Below, one piece after another: positions 1 to 7,484 of a stretch of DNA of 18,946 nt. The DNA is from JBHEKP01 sp041859375 (GTDB lineage Bacteria; Hydrogenedentota; Hydrogenedentia; Hydrogenedentales; CAITNO01). How positions within the stretch are numbered: the first letter of the stretch is position 1; each line of letters starts with the position of its first letter. A program made the translations under genes and the position numbers. The DNA is taken from NCBI GenBank assembly GCA_041859375.1, contig JBHEKP010000125.1, positions 1-18,946 on the forward strand, written 5' to 3'. Under the pieces are notes generated by a model. It was not told the DNA's origin. It saw only the letters and a program-made list of their open reading frames with translations, and made no database searches.

Positions 1-804
1 CATGAAGTGCGCCAGGAAAGCGTCCGGACAAGAAGCCTCGACCACCTTCCCCTGCGGCAATACGTCATTGACCGCATCTTTGGCGGCTATTCGCCCGAGG
101 AGGTGTCGGGAAGGCTTTGGCTGGATTATCCCGTCCACCCCAGGATGCGCGTCTCGCATGAAACCATTTACAGAACCCTCTACAAAGACGAGAAACTGGG
201 CAAAATCCTCATCCCGCTGCTGCGCCGACGCCGGACCCGCCGGCGAAAACGTGGGCAAAGGTGCCCCGCCCGCCCCCTCATTCCGAACCGGGTCAGCATC
301 GACGCCAGACCTGCCCAGGTGGGCGCGCTCGAGCGCTACGGCGACTGGGAGGGGGACACCGTGCTGGGCAGGAACCAGGACGGGGCCATCCTCACCCTCG
401 TCGAACGTAAATCCCTGTTGCTCCTCGCCGCGCCCCTGGCATCCAAGAACGCCCAAGACACCGCCAAGGCCGCCATCGCCGCCCTCGCGCCCATGCCGCA
501 GGACTGGCTCAGAACAATCACATTCGACAACGGCTCGGAGTTTGCAGCCCACCAAAGGATTACCGAAGCCTTCGGGGTGGACATCTACTTCGCACACCCC
601 TACTCGTCCTGGGAACGCGCGCGAAACGAGAACACCAACGGTTTGCTCCGACAGTATTATCCCAAGAAAACAAGCTTTGCCAACATGGACCACGACATCC
701 TAAAAAGAGTGGTGCACGAACTCAACAACAGACCAAGGAAAATTCTCGGATTCCGAACTCCCCTCGAAGTCTTCCTGGAACAGACCGGTGCACTTGATGT
801 TTGA
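1..804 (+). CDS. IS30-family transposase, 5'-truncated by window edge
   Basis: DDE-type transposase that cuts and joins the ends of its own element. About 267 residues are visible, and the frame is open to base 1 with no need for an internal start. The IS30 catalytic core is clear: the first Asp in DWEGDTV (residues about 116-122), the second in TFDNGSEF (about 175-182), and the Glu in the RNENTNGLLRQYYPK block (about 204-218). The sequence ahead of the core (GYSPEEVSGRL, then SHETIYRTLY) matches the usual IS30 region that follows the helix-turn-helix. The N-terminal helix-turn-helix itself lies outside the window. The visible part has no frameshift or internal stop, so the copy could be active. 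The family call is secure. Confidence 0.95.
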   Translation, partial: HEVRQESVRTRSLDHLPLRQYVIDRIFGGYSPEEVSGRLWLDYPVHPRMRVSHETIYRTLYKDEKLGKILIPLLRRRRTRRRKRGQRCPARPLIPNRVSIDARPAQVGALERYGDWEGDTVLGRNQDGAILTLVERKSLLLLAAPLASKNAQDTAKAAIAALAPMPQDWLRTITFDNGSEFAAHQRITEAFGVDIYFAHPYSSWERARNENTNGLLRQYYPKKTSFANMDHDILKRVVHELNNRPRKILGFRTPLEVFLEQTGALDV

Positions 805-815
805 ATTCGCGCAGC
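1..815 (+). mobile_element. IS30-family insertion sequence, right-hand part (left end outside window)
   Basis: The transposase frame is open from the first base, so the element starts upstream of the window. In IS30 elements the right terminal inverted repeat usually overlaps or closely follows the transposase stop. The stretch around 786-815, which includes the stop codon, is therefore the probable right end. The exact boundary cannot be set without the left end or a second copy. Confidence 0.65.
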
Positions 816-850
816 CCCAATCCGCCACCGCGCCGCATGGACGAATGGCG

Positions 851-856
851 TATAAT
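851..856 (+). promoter_or_regulatory. Possible -10 element for the PH-like membrane protein
   Basis: A perfect TATAAT lies 42 bp before the ATG at 899. No matching -35 hexamer is seen 16-18 bp upstream, where the sequence is GC-rich. The call rests on one hexamer in a GC-rich background. Confidence 0.35.
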
Positions 857-898
857 GTCATGATCACGGCAAGGCCCGTGAACGCGCAAGGAGGCGGC

Positions 899-1402
899 AT
901 GGAACAGTTTTGCGAGGAGCAGCGGTTTGCGTGGTGGGCCACGGCATGCGGGGCGGCGGGGATTGCCGGGGGGATGGTTGCCGTGGGGGCGGCGCGGTTT
1001 GCGGAGCCGGGGGAGATGGGGACGGGCGTGTTTTTGGGGCTGGAGGCGCTGTTCTTGGCGCTGGGCGTGGTGGTGCTGAACCTTTTTTCCATGCGGACAA
1101 TCGTGGACCGGAACGGGGCGGTGGTGACCTTTGGCCGCTGGTTTCCGCTGTACCGGAAACGGATTGCGCCGGGGGAGATTGCGGGGGTGCGGGTGGTGGC
1201 GTACCGGCCGCTGCGCGATTTCGGCGGGTGGGGCATCCGCTTTGGGCGTTTTGAGGGGAAGCGGTGCCGGGCGCTGAACGTGCGCGGGGACCGGGGGGTG
1301 CTGCTGACGCTGCGGGACGGCGGGCGGCTTGTGATCGGCTCGCAGACGCCGGAGGCGCTGGCGGCGGCGCTGGGCGGCGAGCGCGGGCGGGAGGACAATT
1401 GA
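899..1402 (+). CDS. Small membrane protein with PH-like (bPH) domain
   Basis: Predicted 167-residue inner-membrane protein of unknown role. The ATG at 899 is preferred over an in-frame start at 788, because AAGGAGG sits just ahead of it and the longer form would run into the IS30 end. Two hydrophobic segments (about residues 11-32 and 42-63) are followed by a beta-rich domain of about 95 residues. That domain contains the YRPLRDFGGWGIR block and a DGGRLVIGSQTPEALAAAL tail typical of bacterial PH-like membrane proteins. In this family the domain usually faces the cytoplasm. It stands alone between the insertion sequence and a structured spacer, so context does not help. The fold assignment is by motif only. 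Confidence 0.7.
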   Translation: MEQFCEEQRFAWWATACGAAGIAGGMVAVGAARFAEPGEMGTGVFLGLEALFLALGVVVLNLFSMRTIVDRNGAVVTFGRWFPLYRKRIAPGEIAGVRVVAYRPLRDFGGWGIRFGRFEGKRCRALNVRGDRGVLLTLRDGGRLVIGSQTPEALAAALGGERGREDN

Positions 1403-1454
1403 CAGGACGGGCACCGGGCACGCTGTTCTCCTGAACGGCTCTTGTTTAAAACCG

Positions 1455-1472
1455 GCCAATCGGGAGATTGGC
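1455..1472 (+). terminator. Hairpin after the PH-like gene, possible terminator
   Basis: GCCAATC and GATTGGC form a perfect 7-bp stem closed by a GGGA (GNRA-type) tetraloop, 52 bp after the stop of the PH-like gene. It has no T-tract, so it is not a classical intrinsic terminator. A second, weaker stem (GGAAG/CTTCC, 1480-1495) follows directly. Confidence 0.35.
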
Positions 1473-1504
1473 GAGCCCAGGAAGAAAGAACTTCCAAGTC
1501 AACA

Positions 1505-1543
1505 TCCCCCTGAATCCCCCTTCGGAAGGGGGACTTTGAGGGG
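1505..1543. repeat. REP/MITE-like C-run/G-run palindromic repeat
   Basis: An 8-bp perfect stem (TCCCCCTT/AAGGGGGA, 1515-1533, loop CGG) is flanked by an outer CCCC (1506-1510) and GGGG (1540-1543), giving a near-palindrome of about 39 bp. Sequences of this form are dispersed repeats in many unrelated bacteria. Only one copy is present in this window, so repetition is inferred from its resemblance to those elements. Confidence 0.5.
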
Positions 1544-1692
1544 TGCGCATCCATGCGGGTTGTTCACGCTTTGGCATGTCCGCCCGTCCCGCACCCGAAA
1601 CGGCGCGCGACAGGACGGGGGCGGGCGGGTTGTGCTATGGTTTGGGCGTGACTGTGTGATTTTGGACGCAACCCACCCAAGGAGAATGTGTG

Positions 1693-2853
1693 ATGCGCTT
1701 TGCCCTGTGCGGAATGATTGTGCTGGCGGCGGGATGCGCCGCGACCGAGAACCACCACAAGCCCCAGCCGGTCACCCCGGAGATGAAGCAGGAAATTGAC
1801 GCGGCGAAGGCCGAAGCCGGGGCGCTGGACAGCGGCAACGCCCTTTCCCCCGCCGACTTTCTCGCGCGGGTGACGGCCGCGGGCGGCCGTGCGGACTTCG
1901 TGTTCGGCAAGGACCGGCCCTTCGCCCAGTGCCACGCCTCCACGGTGGTGGAAACGGCGGACGGCGGGCTGCTCTGCGCCTGGTTCGGCGGCACGAAGGA
2001 GAAGGACGACGACGTGGGCATCTGGTTCTCCCGCTTCGCCGGCGGCGCATGGTCGGCCCCCGCCACGGCGGCCAAGGTGGAGCAAAGCGCCCACTGGAAC
2101 CCGGTGCTCTTCACCGCGCCCGACGGGGCCACCCACCTTTTCTTCAAGGTGGGCCCGGAAATCCCGCACTGGCGCACCTACTGGATGAGCACCACGGACA
2201 ACGGCGCCGCATGGACCGCCCCCAGGGAGCTGGTGGCCGGCGACAAGGGCGGCCGCGGCCCGGTGAAGAACAAGCCCATCCTCCTTTCCGACGGCGCGTG
2301 GCTCGCGCCCGCCTCCACGGAACCGGGTCGCTGGTGGAGCTTCGCCGACCGCAGCACGGACAAGGGCCTCACCTGGACGCGCTCGGAGGACTTTGCCCAG
2401 CCGGAGGGGCTCAAGGGCAAGGGCGCCATCCAGCCGACCCTGTGGGAGTCGGAGCCGGGCAGGGTGCACGCGCTGCTGCGCACCTCCGCGGGCCGGGTGT
2501 GGCGCGCCGACTCCGCCGACTTCGGAAAAACCTGGTCGCCCATGCGCGCCACGGGCCTGCCGAACAACAACAGCGGCATTGACGCGCTGCGCCTGGAGGA
2601 CGGCCGGGTGCTGCTGCTGCTGAACCCCGTGGGCAAAAACTGGGGCCCCCGCACGCCGCTGGATTTGGCCGTGTCAAAGGACAACGGCGAAACCTGGTCG
2701 GTGCTGGCGCACCTGGAAAACGACCCCGACCCCGACAGCGAATATTCCTATCCGGCCATTGTCCGCACCCGCGGCGGCGTCGCGGCGTGCTACACCTACA
2801 ACCGCGACACCGTGCGCTGCTGGCAGATTCCGCTCGCGGCGCTGGGCGGGTGA
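1693..2853 (+). CDS. Sialidase/BNR-repeat family lipoprotein
   Basis: Secreted, membrane-anchored protein with a six-bladed sialidase-like propeller fold, probably acting on a glycan outside the cytoplasm. The ATG at 1693 follows AAGGAGA by 7 bp and is preferred over the GTG just before it. The first 15 residues form a short hydrophobic signal ending in a lipobox (LAAGC), so Cys14-16 is the likely lipidation site. Four Asp-box motifs are visible: TTDNGAAW, STDKGLTW, SADFGKTW and SKDNGETW, at about residues 166, 221, 273 and 328. The total of 386 residues suits a single BNR_2 domain. The catalytic residues were not verified, so a related glycan-binding or lyase-like role is possible. The gene ends 20 bp before dinB and may be co-transcribed with it. 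Confidence 0.82.
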   Translation: MRFALCGMIVLAAGCAATENHHKPQPVTPEMKQEIDAAKAEAGALDSGNALSPADFLARVTAAGGRADFVFGKDRPFAQCHASTVVETADGGLLCAWFGGTKEKDDDVGIWFSRFAGGAWSAPATAAKVEQSAHWNPVLFTAPDGATHLFFKVGPEIPHWRTYWMSTTDNGAAWTAPRELVAGDKGGRGPVKNKPILLSDGAWLAPASTEPGRWWSFADRSTDKGLTWTRSEDFAQPEGLKGKGAIQPTLWESEPGRVHALLRTSAGRVWRADSADFGKTWSPMRATGLPNNNSGIDALRLEDGRVLLLLNPVGKNWGPRTPLDLAVSKDNGETWSVLAHLENDPDPDSEYSYPAIVRTRGGVAACYTYNRDTVRCWQIPLAALGG

Positions 2854-2873
2854 CCCGCCCGCCGGGAAGGCCC

Positions 2874-4079
2874 ATGAAACCGGACGCCCCGGACAGGCGC
2901 ATCCTGCACATCGACATGGACGCGTTCTTCGCGTCCGTGGAGGTGGCGCGCAACCCCGCGCTCGCGGGAAAGCCCGTCATCGTCGGCGGCGGCGACACGC
3001 GCGGCGTGGTGTCCAGCGCCTCCTACGAGGCGCGCCAGTTCGGGGTGCGCTCCGCCATGCCCGTCGCCCAGGCCCGGCGGCTCTGCCCCGGCGCGGTCTT
3101 CCTGCGCGGCAGCCACGAACTCTACGGGCGCGTGTCCCGGCGCATCCATGAAATCCTCGAAACCGCCTCGCCCCTGGTGCAGATGGCCTCCATCGACGAG
3201 GCCTACGTGGACATCACCGGCTCCATCGCCCTCTTCGGCGGCGAGGAGGCCATCGCGCTGCATCTGAAAAAAACCATCCGCGGCGAGACCGGCCTGCCCT
3301 GCACCATCGCCGTCGCGGAGAGCAAGCTCGTGGCCAAGGTCGCCGCAAACGAGGTGAAACCCGACGGCTGCATCCTCATCCCCTCCGGCGGGGGGGCCGC
3401 CTACCTTGCGCCGCTGCCCGTGCGCAAACTGCCCGGCGCGGGCCCGAAAACCTGCGAAACCCTGGAGCACCTCGGCATCGGCACCATCGGACGGCTCGCC
3501 GAAGCGCCCATGCCCCTGCTGGAGCCCGCCTTCGGGCGGCAAATGGCGCTCGGGCTGCAACTCGCCGCGCGGGGCGGCTCCGCGGACACCGTGGAAACGT
3601 CCCGCACCCCCAAATCCATCAGCCGCGAAACCACCTTCCCCCGCGACCTCTCCGACTGGGCCGCGCTGGAGCGCGTGGCGGTGCACCTCGCCGAATACTG
3701 CGCCCACACCCTGCGCGGCGAGGGCATGGAAACGCGCCGCGTGACCCTCAAGGTGCGCCACGCCGACTTTGAAACCCACACCCTCGCCCACACCCTCCCC
3801 GAACCCACCGCGCTCGACGTGGACATCATCGGCGCGATCAAGCTGCTCCTGCCCAGGGCGGCAATGCGGCGCATGCCGGTGCGGCTCATCGGCGTCAACC
3901 TCTCCCAGCTCGCCTGGAACCAGCACCAGCTCGCCCTCTTCGACGGGCCGCGCAACGAAAAATGGGAGCGCGTCATGGAAAAAGTGGACTCCGTCCGGGG
4001 CCGGCTCGGCTTCGACGCCGTGCGCCTGGGCCGGGGACTCGAGGGGGCCCCCCCGAAAAAAGGCGGCAAACAGCCCTGA
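2874..4079 (+). CDS. dinB: DNA polymerase IV (Y-family translesion polymerase)
   Basis: Error-prone Y-family polymerase that copies past damaged template bases and is recruited by the sliding clamp. The predicted length is 401 residues from the ATG at 2874, with GGGAAGG just upstream. The palm motifs are intact: HIDMDAFFASVE near the N-terminus (Asp14, Asp16) and SIDEAYVDITGS (Asp108, Glu109). The finger-region signature YEARQFGVRSAMP, the helix-hairpin-helix LPGAGPKTCETLEHLGI and a C-terminal little finger follow. A canonical beta-clamp-binding peptide, QLALF, is present at about residues 352-356. About 45 residues follow it, ending in a basic, Pro/Gly-rich tail. No SOS-box-like operator was recognised. 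It is convergent with the RyR gene, 37 bp from it. Confidence 0.95.
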   Translation: MKPDAPDRRILHIDMDAFFASVEVARNPALAGKPVIVGGGDTRGVVSSASYEARQFGVRSAMPVAQARRLCPGAVFLRGSHELYGRVSRRIHEILETASPLVQMASIDEAYVDITGSIALFGGEEAIALHLKKTIRGETGLPCTIAVAESKLVAKVAANEVKPDGCILIPSGGGAAYLAPLPVRKLPGAGPKTCETLEHLGIGTIGRLAEAPMPLLEPAFGRQMALGLQLAARGGSADTVETSRTPKSISRETTFPRDLSDWAALERVAVHLAEYCAHTLRGEGMETRRVTLKVRHADFETHTLAHTLPEPTALDVDIIGAIKLLLPRAAMRRMPVRLIGVNLSQLAWNQHQLALFDGPRNEKWERVMEKVDSVRGRLGFDAVRLGRGLEGAPPKKGGKQP

Positions 4080-4116
4080 CGCCCCGCGCGCCCGCCGCGT
4101 TCCCTTCCCTCCGGCC

Positions 4117-5913
4117 CTAATCCCCCACCCGCGCCAGACGCTGTCCCACCACCCTCAAAACGTCGGGAATCATCCGCACCGCCTCAAGGTCGTACTCCCT
4201 GATATGCTGCGGCAGGTCATCCCACGGGATCAGCCACGGGCTGACTTTGTTCGCCGTGTCCTTGGGGCTGCCGAGCCTCCAGCCCGCCAGCCACCGCTCC
4301 GCGTTCCAGCGGTTGTGCTCCATCCTCGCCAGGCATTCCACCTCCCCGTCGGTGAACTGCGCCAACGGGCGCGGCGAAGCCTCCGGAACAGCCTCGCAAC
4401 CCACTGCGCGGAGCTTCACCGGCATGTGGCACGCCTGATGACGGTTGGAATCCTGCAAATCGGGCGGCAGCAACTCCCACTGGCGGAGTGACGGATCATC
4501 CCCCTCCTTGTCCCCGAGGCAGAACCGGTAATTGCGGTAGCCCTCATGCACCTGCCTCGCCATCCCATACACGGGATCATTGTCAAGCGTGTCCGGGTTG
4601 CATATGTCCCCCAGCGCCCCGAAGGGATGGAGCAGCCGCTCCCAGCCCTCCCCCGACTTTTTCACCAGCGCGCTGTTGAACGCCTTCAGGCCCGCCTCCT
4701 CCACCAGCCGCACCAGCACCGGCGTGTCAACCGCCCCCTTTTTGCCGCCGTCCTGCGCGTCGTAAAAACTGGTCGCCAGGTTGAGCGCGCACAGCAGGCT
4801 GTGCGAGTCGCTGTCAAAACAGACGGCCACGGTGGTGATGCCGCCCTTGTCGCGCATGATGGAAAAGACCCTTGCCATCACGTCGGGATGCTCGACGCCG
4901 CCCTCCACAAACTCCAGCCCGCAGCAGTTGGCCAGCCCCGGATAACGCCGCAAAAGCTGGCGCTCCCGCTCCCGCGCCTCCAGGTCCACCACGGTGATCC
5001 TCACGGGCCTGCAGTTCGCGAAATGGCCGATGCGGGCGGCCTGGAGAATGAGGCTCTCGCCCATCTGGCCGCATCCCAGCACGACCAGGCGCGCCTCGCG
5101 CAAATCCTCCCGTCCGACGCCCTCCCGGTCCGGCGGATACTGCTCAAGCAGCCGCTCCGCCGTCATCTCATACACATTCAGCAGGCGCAGCGCGAAGGGG
5201 TTGTCCTGCTCCGCGCGGGAGAAAAGCTTGTGCCTCCTGAACTGCTCGCACAGGGCGCGGTCCGCCACATGCACATGGCATTCCAGCGCTTCCATGTCCT
5301 GGGGCCGGTGCGCCTGGACAATCTCATGGGCCGCCATGGCGATTTCCAGGTTCACCGCGTCGTCGCCGCAGGTCAGTATCAGCCTGGCCGCGTGGGAAAC
5401 ACGCGCCCGCCTGAGCATGCTCCGGGTGCGCCCGTCCCCCTCCAGCAGGGTAATCCCCATCTGTCTGCACGACTCCACCTCCTCCGTGCCCTCCGCAAGA
5501 TCCACCACCACCACGCGCAGGCCCTTGTTGCGGTAATTGCGGGCGAACTCAAGCCCCTTGCGCCCCAGCCCGCATATCACCACATGGTTGCGCCGCCACT
5601 TCAGGCGGCCCAGCTCCACCTGCTTCTTGAACAGCACCAGCAGCGCCTTGACCAAAACCAGCCCCGCCGCGAGCGGGGCCGTGAGCCGGGCGATGGCCAG
5701 CTGCGGGGGCACCCGGTCGGGCAGGTTGCTGGACTCCACCTGGAACAGGCACACCAGGTTGTACAGAATGTCCCACACATCCCTTGGGCACTTTCCCACC
5801 GGCGTGCAGACCAGCCCCCAGACCCCCAAAACAACCGAAACCACCACAAGCACCGCGGCCAGCAGCCAGAACCAGTTGTCCCGCAGCAAACGGCACATTT
5901 TCCGCTGAGTCAT
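4117..5913 (-). CDS. Membrane TrkA-N/RCK-like protein with C-terminal RyR domain
   Basis: Last gene of the minus-strand run; 598 residues. Two transmembrane segments (about 14-36 and 71-95) precede two Rossmann modules. The first is VVICGLGRKG at about 111-120, with an acidic residue ending its second strand. The second is LVVLGCGQMGES at about 277-287. The last 77 residues are a RyR (ryanodine receptor repeat) domain, recognisable from the MEHNRWNAERWLAGWRLG block and the PWDDLP..IREYD..AVR..PD block. The layout recalls 2-TM potassium channels with cytoplasmic RCK domains, but the inter-helix loop has no TVGYG-like filter, so ion conduction is unlikely as drawn. A membrane-tethered sensor of a nucleotide or dinucleotide is a reasonable inference. 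It starts 52 bp after the small membrane protein gene. The ribosome-binding site is weak, and a start at the second Met is possible. Confidence 0.85.
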   Translation of the reverse strand: MTQRKMCRLLRDNWFWLLAAVLVVVSVVLGVWGLVCTPVGKCPRDVWDILYNLVCLFQVESSNLPDRVPPQLAIARLTAPLAAGLVLVKALLVLFKKQVELGRLKWRRNHVVICGLGRKGLEFARNYRNKGLRVVVVDLAEGTEEVESCRQMGITLLEGDGRTRSMLRRARVSHAARLILTCGDDAVNLEIAMAAHEIVQAHRPQDMEALECHVHVADRALCEQFRRHKLFSRAEQDNPFALRLLNVYEMTAERLLEQYPPDREGVGREDLREARLVVLGCGQMGESLILQAARIGHFANCRPVRITVVDLEARERERQLLRRYPGLANCCGLEFVEGGVEHPDVMARVFSIMRDKGGITTVAVCFDSDSHSLLCALNLATSFYDAQDGGKKGAVDTPVLVRLVEEAGLKAFNSALVKKSGEGWERLLHPFGALGDICNPDTLDNDPVYGMARQVHEGYRNYRFCLGDKEGDDPSLRQWELLPPDLQDSNRHQACHMPVKLRAVGCEAVPEASPRPLAQFTDGEVECLARMEHNRWNAERWLAGWRLGSPKDTANKVSPWLIPWDDLPQHIREYDLEAVRMIPDVLRVVGQRLARVGD

Positions 5914-5965
5914 GCCAAAACACCCCCGTCATGTTGGGCGGACACCGCCGCCGCATGGCCGCAGT

Positions 5966-6385
5966 CTACCCGCGCGAATGCCCGGCAGACAAATCACCCG
6001 CGCGCACACCCCCGCCGCCGCCCGTTCCCAGGCAGGTCCGGTGCTCCAAAAACACCTCAAGCACCCGCTCCAGCCCCACCGCCGCGCCGGCGCCGTTGTA
6101 ATGCCGCCGCCACGCCGGCTTCCTGTTCTCCGCCTTGTCCGTTCCGTCCGGGCATTCCTCCTCCTCCTCCTCCCCGGCGGAGCCGGAGCCGTCGTCTCCG
6201 GGGAAAACCAACTCCTCCTCTTCCCCCCCGAAAATGTCCCCCCTTCCCTGGTGCAGACCCACAAAATAGCCGGAAGCAAACACGGTGGACATGAACACCA
6301 GAAACACCACAAAGGCGGCAAGCCCCTCGCCGTTGCGCGCCGCCGCGCCGGGCGCGCGCCGGATCCGCCGTTCTTCGAACCTCAT
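5966..6385 (-). CDS. Small acidic single-pass membrane protein
   Basis: Unrecognised 139-residue protein. A basic N-terminus (RFEERRIRR) is followed by one hydrophobic segment (about residues 21-44). Next comes a strongly acidic stretch with runs of Glu (about 54-90), then a short Gly-rich tail. By the positive-inside rule the N-terminus is cytoplasmic and the acidic part external, although an opposite topology is possible. Its ATG overlaps the stop of the preceding gene as ATGA, which fixes the start and implies translational coupling with the 360-residue protein. It may anchor or accompany that protein, but no function can be assigned. Overlapping frames on both strands are open because of high GC; the coupling and the membrane segment favour this frame. 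Confidence 0.65.
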   Translation of the reverse strand: MRFEERRIRRAPGAAARNGEGLAAFVVFLVFMSTVFASGYFVGLHQGRGDIFGGEEEELVFPGDDGSGSAGEEEEEECPDGTDKAENRKPAWRRHYNGAGAAVGLERVLEVFLEHRTCLGTGGGGGVRAGDLSAGHSRG

Positions 6386-7464
6386 GCGATGCCCTCCAGC
6401 AGCGCGTCCACGCACCGGCCCGCGCCGCCCTCAAGTTTCCCGCACGCCAACCGCACCGGCCCGGTGTCGCCCAGTTCCCGCCCGACCAGGCCGAGGCGTC
6501 CGAAATTGCCGAACACCACCTTCCACAGCGGGGTGTGGCGCTGCCCTGCCCCGCCCCACGGAACCGGGGTGCCGAGAAACTCGTTCACCGCGGCGGACAA
6601 TTGCTGGTAGGCGGCCGTGCCCCGCTTGTTCAGCAGGACCATGTCGCTCCCGGACAGCTCCGGCAGCCGCTCCAGCATCCGGGAGATGCCGGGGTTCGGG
6701 TAGGACCGCCGGAAAAAATCAACGATGGGCGCCGTGAGAAAGCGCCGCAGCGCGCACAGATCGCAGCTCAGGGACAGATACACCAGCTCCACCGCCTGCC
6801 GGAGCATGGGCAGGCTGAAGTGCCGAGCCATCACAAAGGCCAGCCGCTGGTCCGTGTGCCAGGCGCCCTGGAACACGCACCGCCCGAGGGCGTACAGGAT
6901 GGAGTCCACGTCCGGAGCGAATTCCCCCCCGGCCTCCCCCAGCAGCTCCGAAACCTCCCGGCGGAAATCCGAAAGCCTCAGGAAGTACCGTTCCCTGCCG
7001 CCGTCCATGAGCCGGGCGAAACGCATGTCGCGGAGCTCATACCCCGGACTGCGGTGGATGTCCTCCACCACCAGGCTGTAGGTGCCCCAGTAGTCCCGGC
7101 GCACCCGGCTCAGGTAATACGCCGGAAAGCCGTGGGCCAGCCGCCGCACCGAAAACTTGATGTCATACTGGCCGCTCTGGATCAGTGCCTGCTTCACCGC
7201 GTCCGGCTTGGCAAGGCACGCCTTCGCGCCGCCGTAGGGCCCCGACACCGTGAAGGACTCCTTCAGCAGGCCGGAAAACTCGCGCACCCGCTCCGCGCCC
7301 CCGCCCTGCTCCTCAAATTCGGCGAGCAGCCGGTCGTAGTCGCGCATCACCCCGCGCATCGCGCGCAAATCCCCCGGCTCGTATTCCTGGCGTCGCCACT
7401 GCGCGCCCCCCTGGCCGGTGTAAACGCCCCCGGCCGTGCCGTCGTAAAAGGTTCCCTTGTGCAT
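6382..7464 (-). CDS. Unrecognised 360-residue cytoplasmic protein of the AAA+/vWA operon
   Basis: I do not recognise the family. The start at 7464 (MHKGTFYDG) is chosen because AGGGAG lies about 10 bp upstream; a longer frame would overlap the vWA gene. The sequence is mixed alpha/beta with no signal peptide or membrane segment and no obvious nucleotide-binding or nuclease motif. Notable regions are a charged N-terminal part rich in Arg/Glu, a central YYLSRVRRDYWGTYSL block, and a helical C-terminal half containing a Cys-x-x-Cys (SCDLCALRRF). It begins 20 bp after the vWA gene and its stop overlaps the next ATG, so it is an integral cistron of the operon. Candidate roles are adaptor or substrate-recognition subunit for the ATPases, which is inference from position only. 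Confidence 0.75.
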   Translation of the reverse strand: MHKGTFYDGTAGGVYTGQGGAQWRRQEYEPGDLRAMRGVMRDYDRLLAEFEEQGGGAERVREFSGLLKESFTVSGPYGGAKACLAKPDAVKQALIQSGQYDIKFSVRRLAHGFPAYYLSRVRRDYWGTYSLVVEDIHRSPGYELRDMRFARLMDGGRERYFLRLSDFRREVSELLGEAGGEFAPDVDSILYALGRCVFQGAWHTDQRLAFVMARHFSLPMLRQAVELVYLSLSCDLCALRRFLTAPIVDFFRRSYPNPGISRMLERLPELSGSDMVLLNKRGTAAYQQLSAAVNEFLGTPVPWGGAGQRHTPLWKVVFGNFGRLGLVGRELGDTGPVRLACGKLEGGAGRCVDALLEGIA

Positions 7465-7484
7465 GTCCGCGCTCTCCCTGCGTG

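Larger units (their letters stand above)
1403..1692. other. Gene-free spacer with a series of hairpins
   Basis: There is no convincing coding sequence in these 290 bases. Three stem-loops occur in a row at 1455-1472, 1480-1495 and 1515-1533. A TATGGT at 1636-1641 could be a -10 for the lipoprotein gene, but no good -35 accompanies it. Confidence 0.6.

Noticed and set aside
4080..4116. Bidirectional terminator between dinB and the RyR gene
   Set aside because: The 37-bp convergent gap is GC-rich but has no clear stem followed by a T-tract on either strand.
4546..6294. 582-codon plus-strand open frame
   Set aside because: Antisense to the RyR/TrkA gene; its translation is rich in His, Gln, Arg and Pro with no domain signal, typical of a GC-rich shadow frame.
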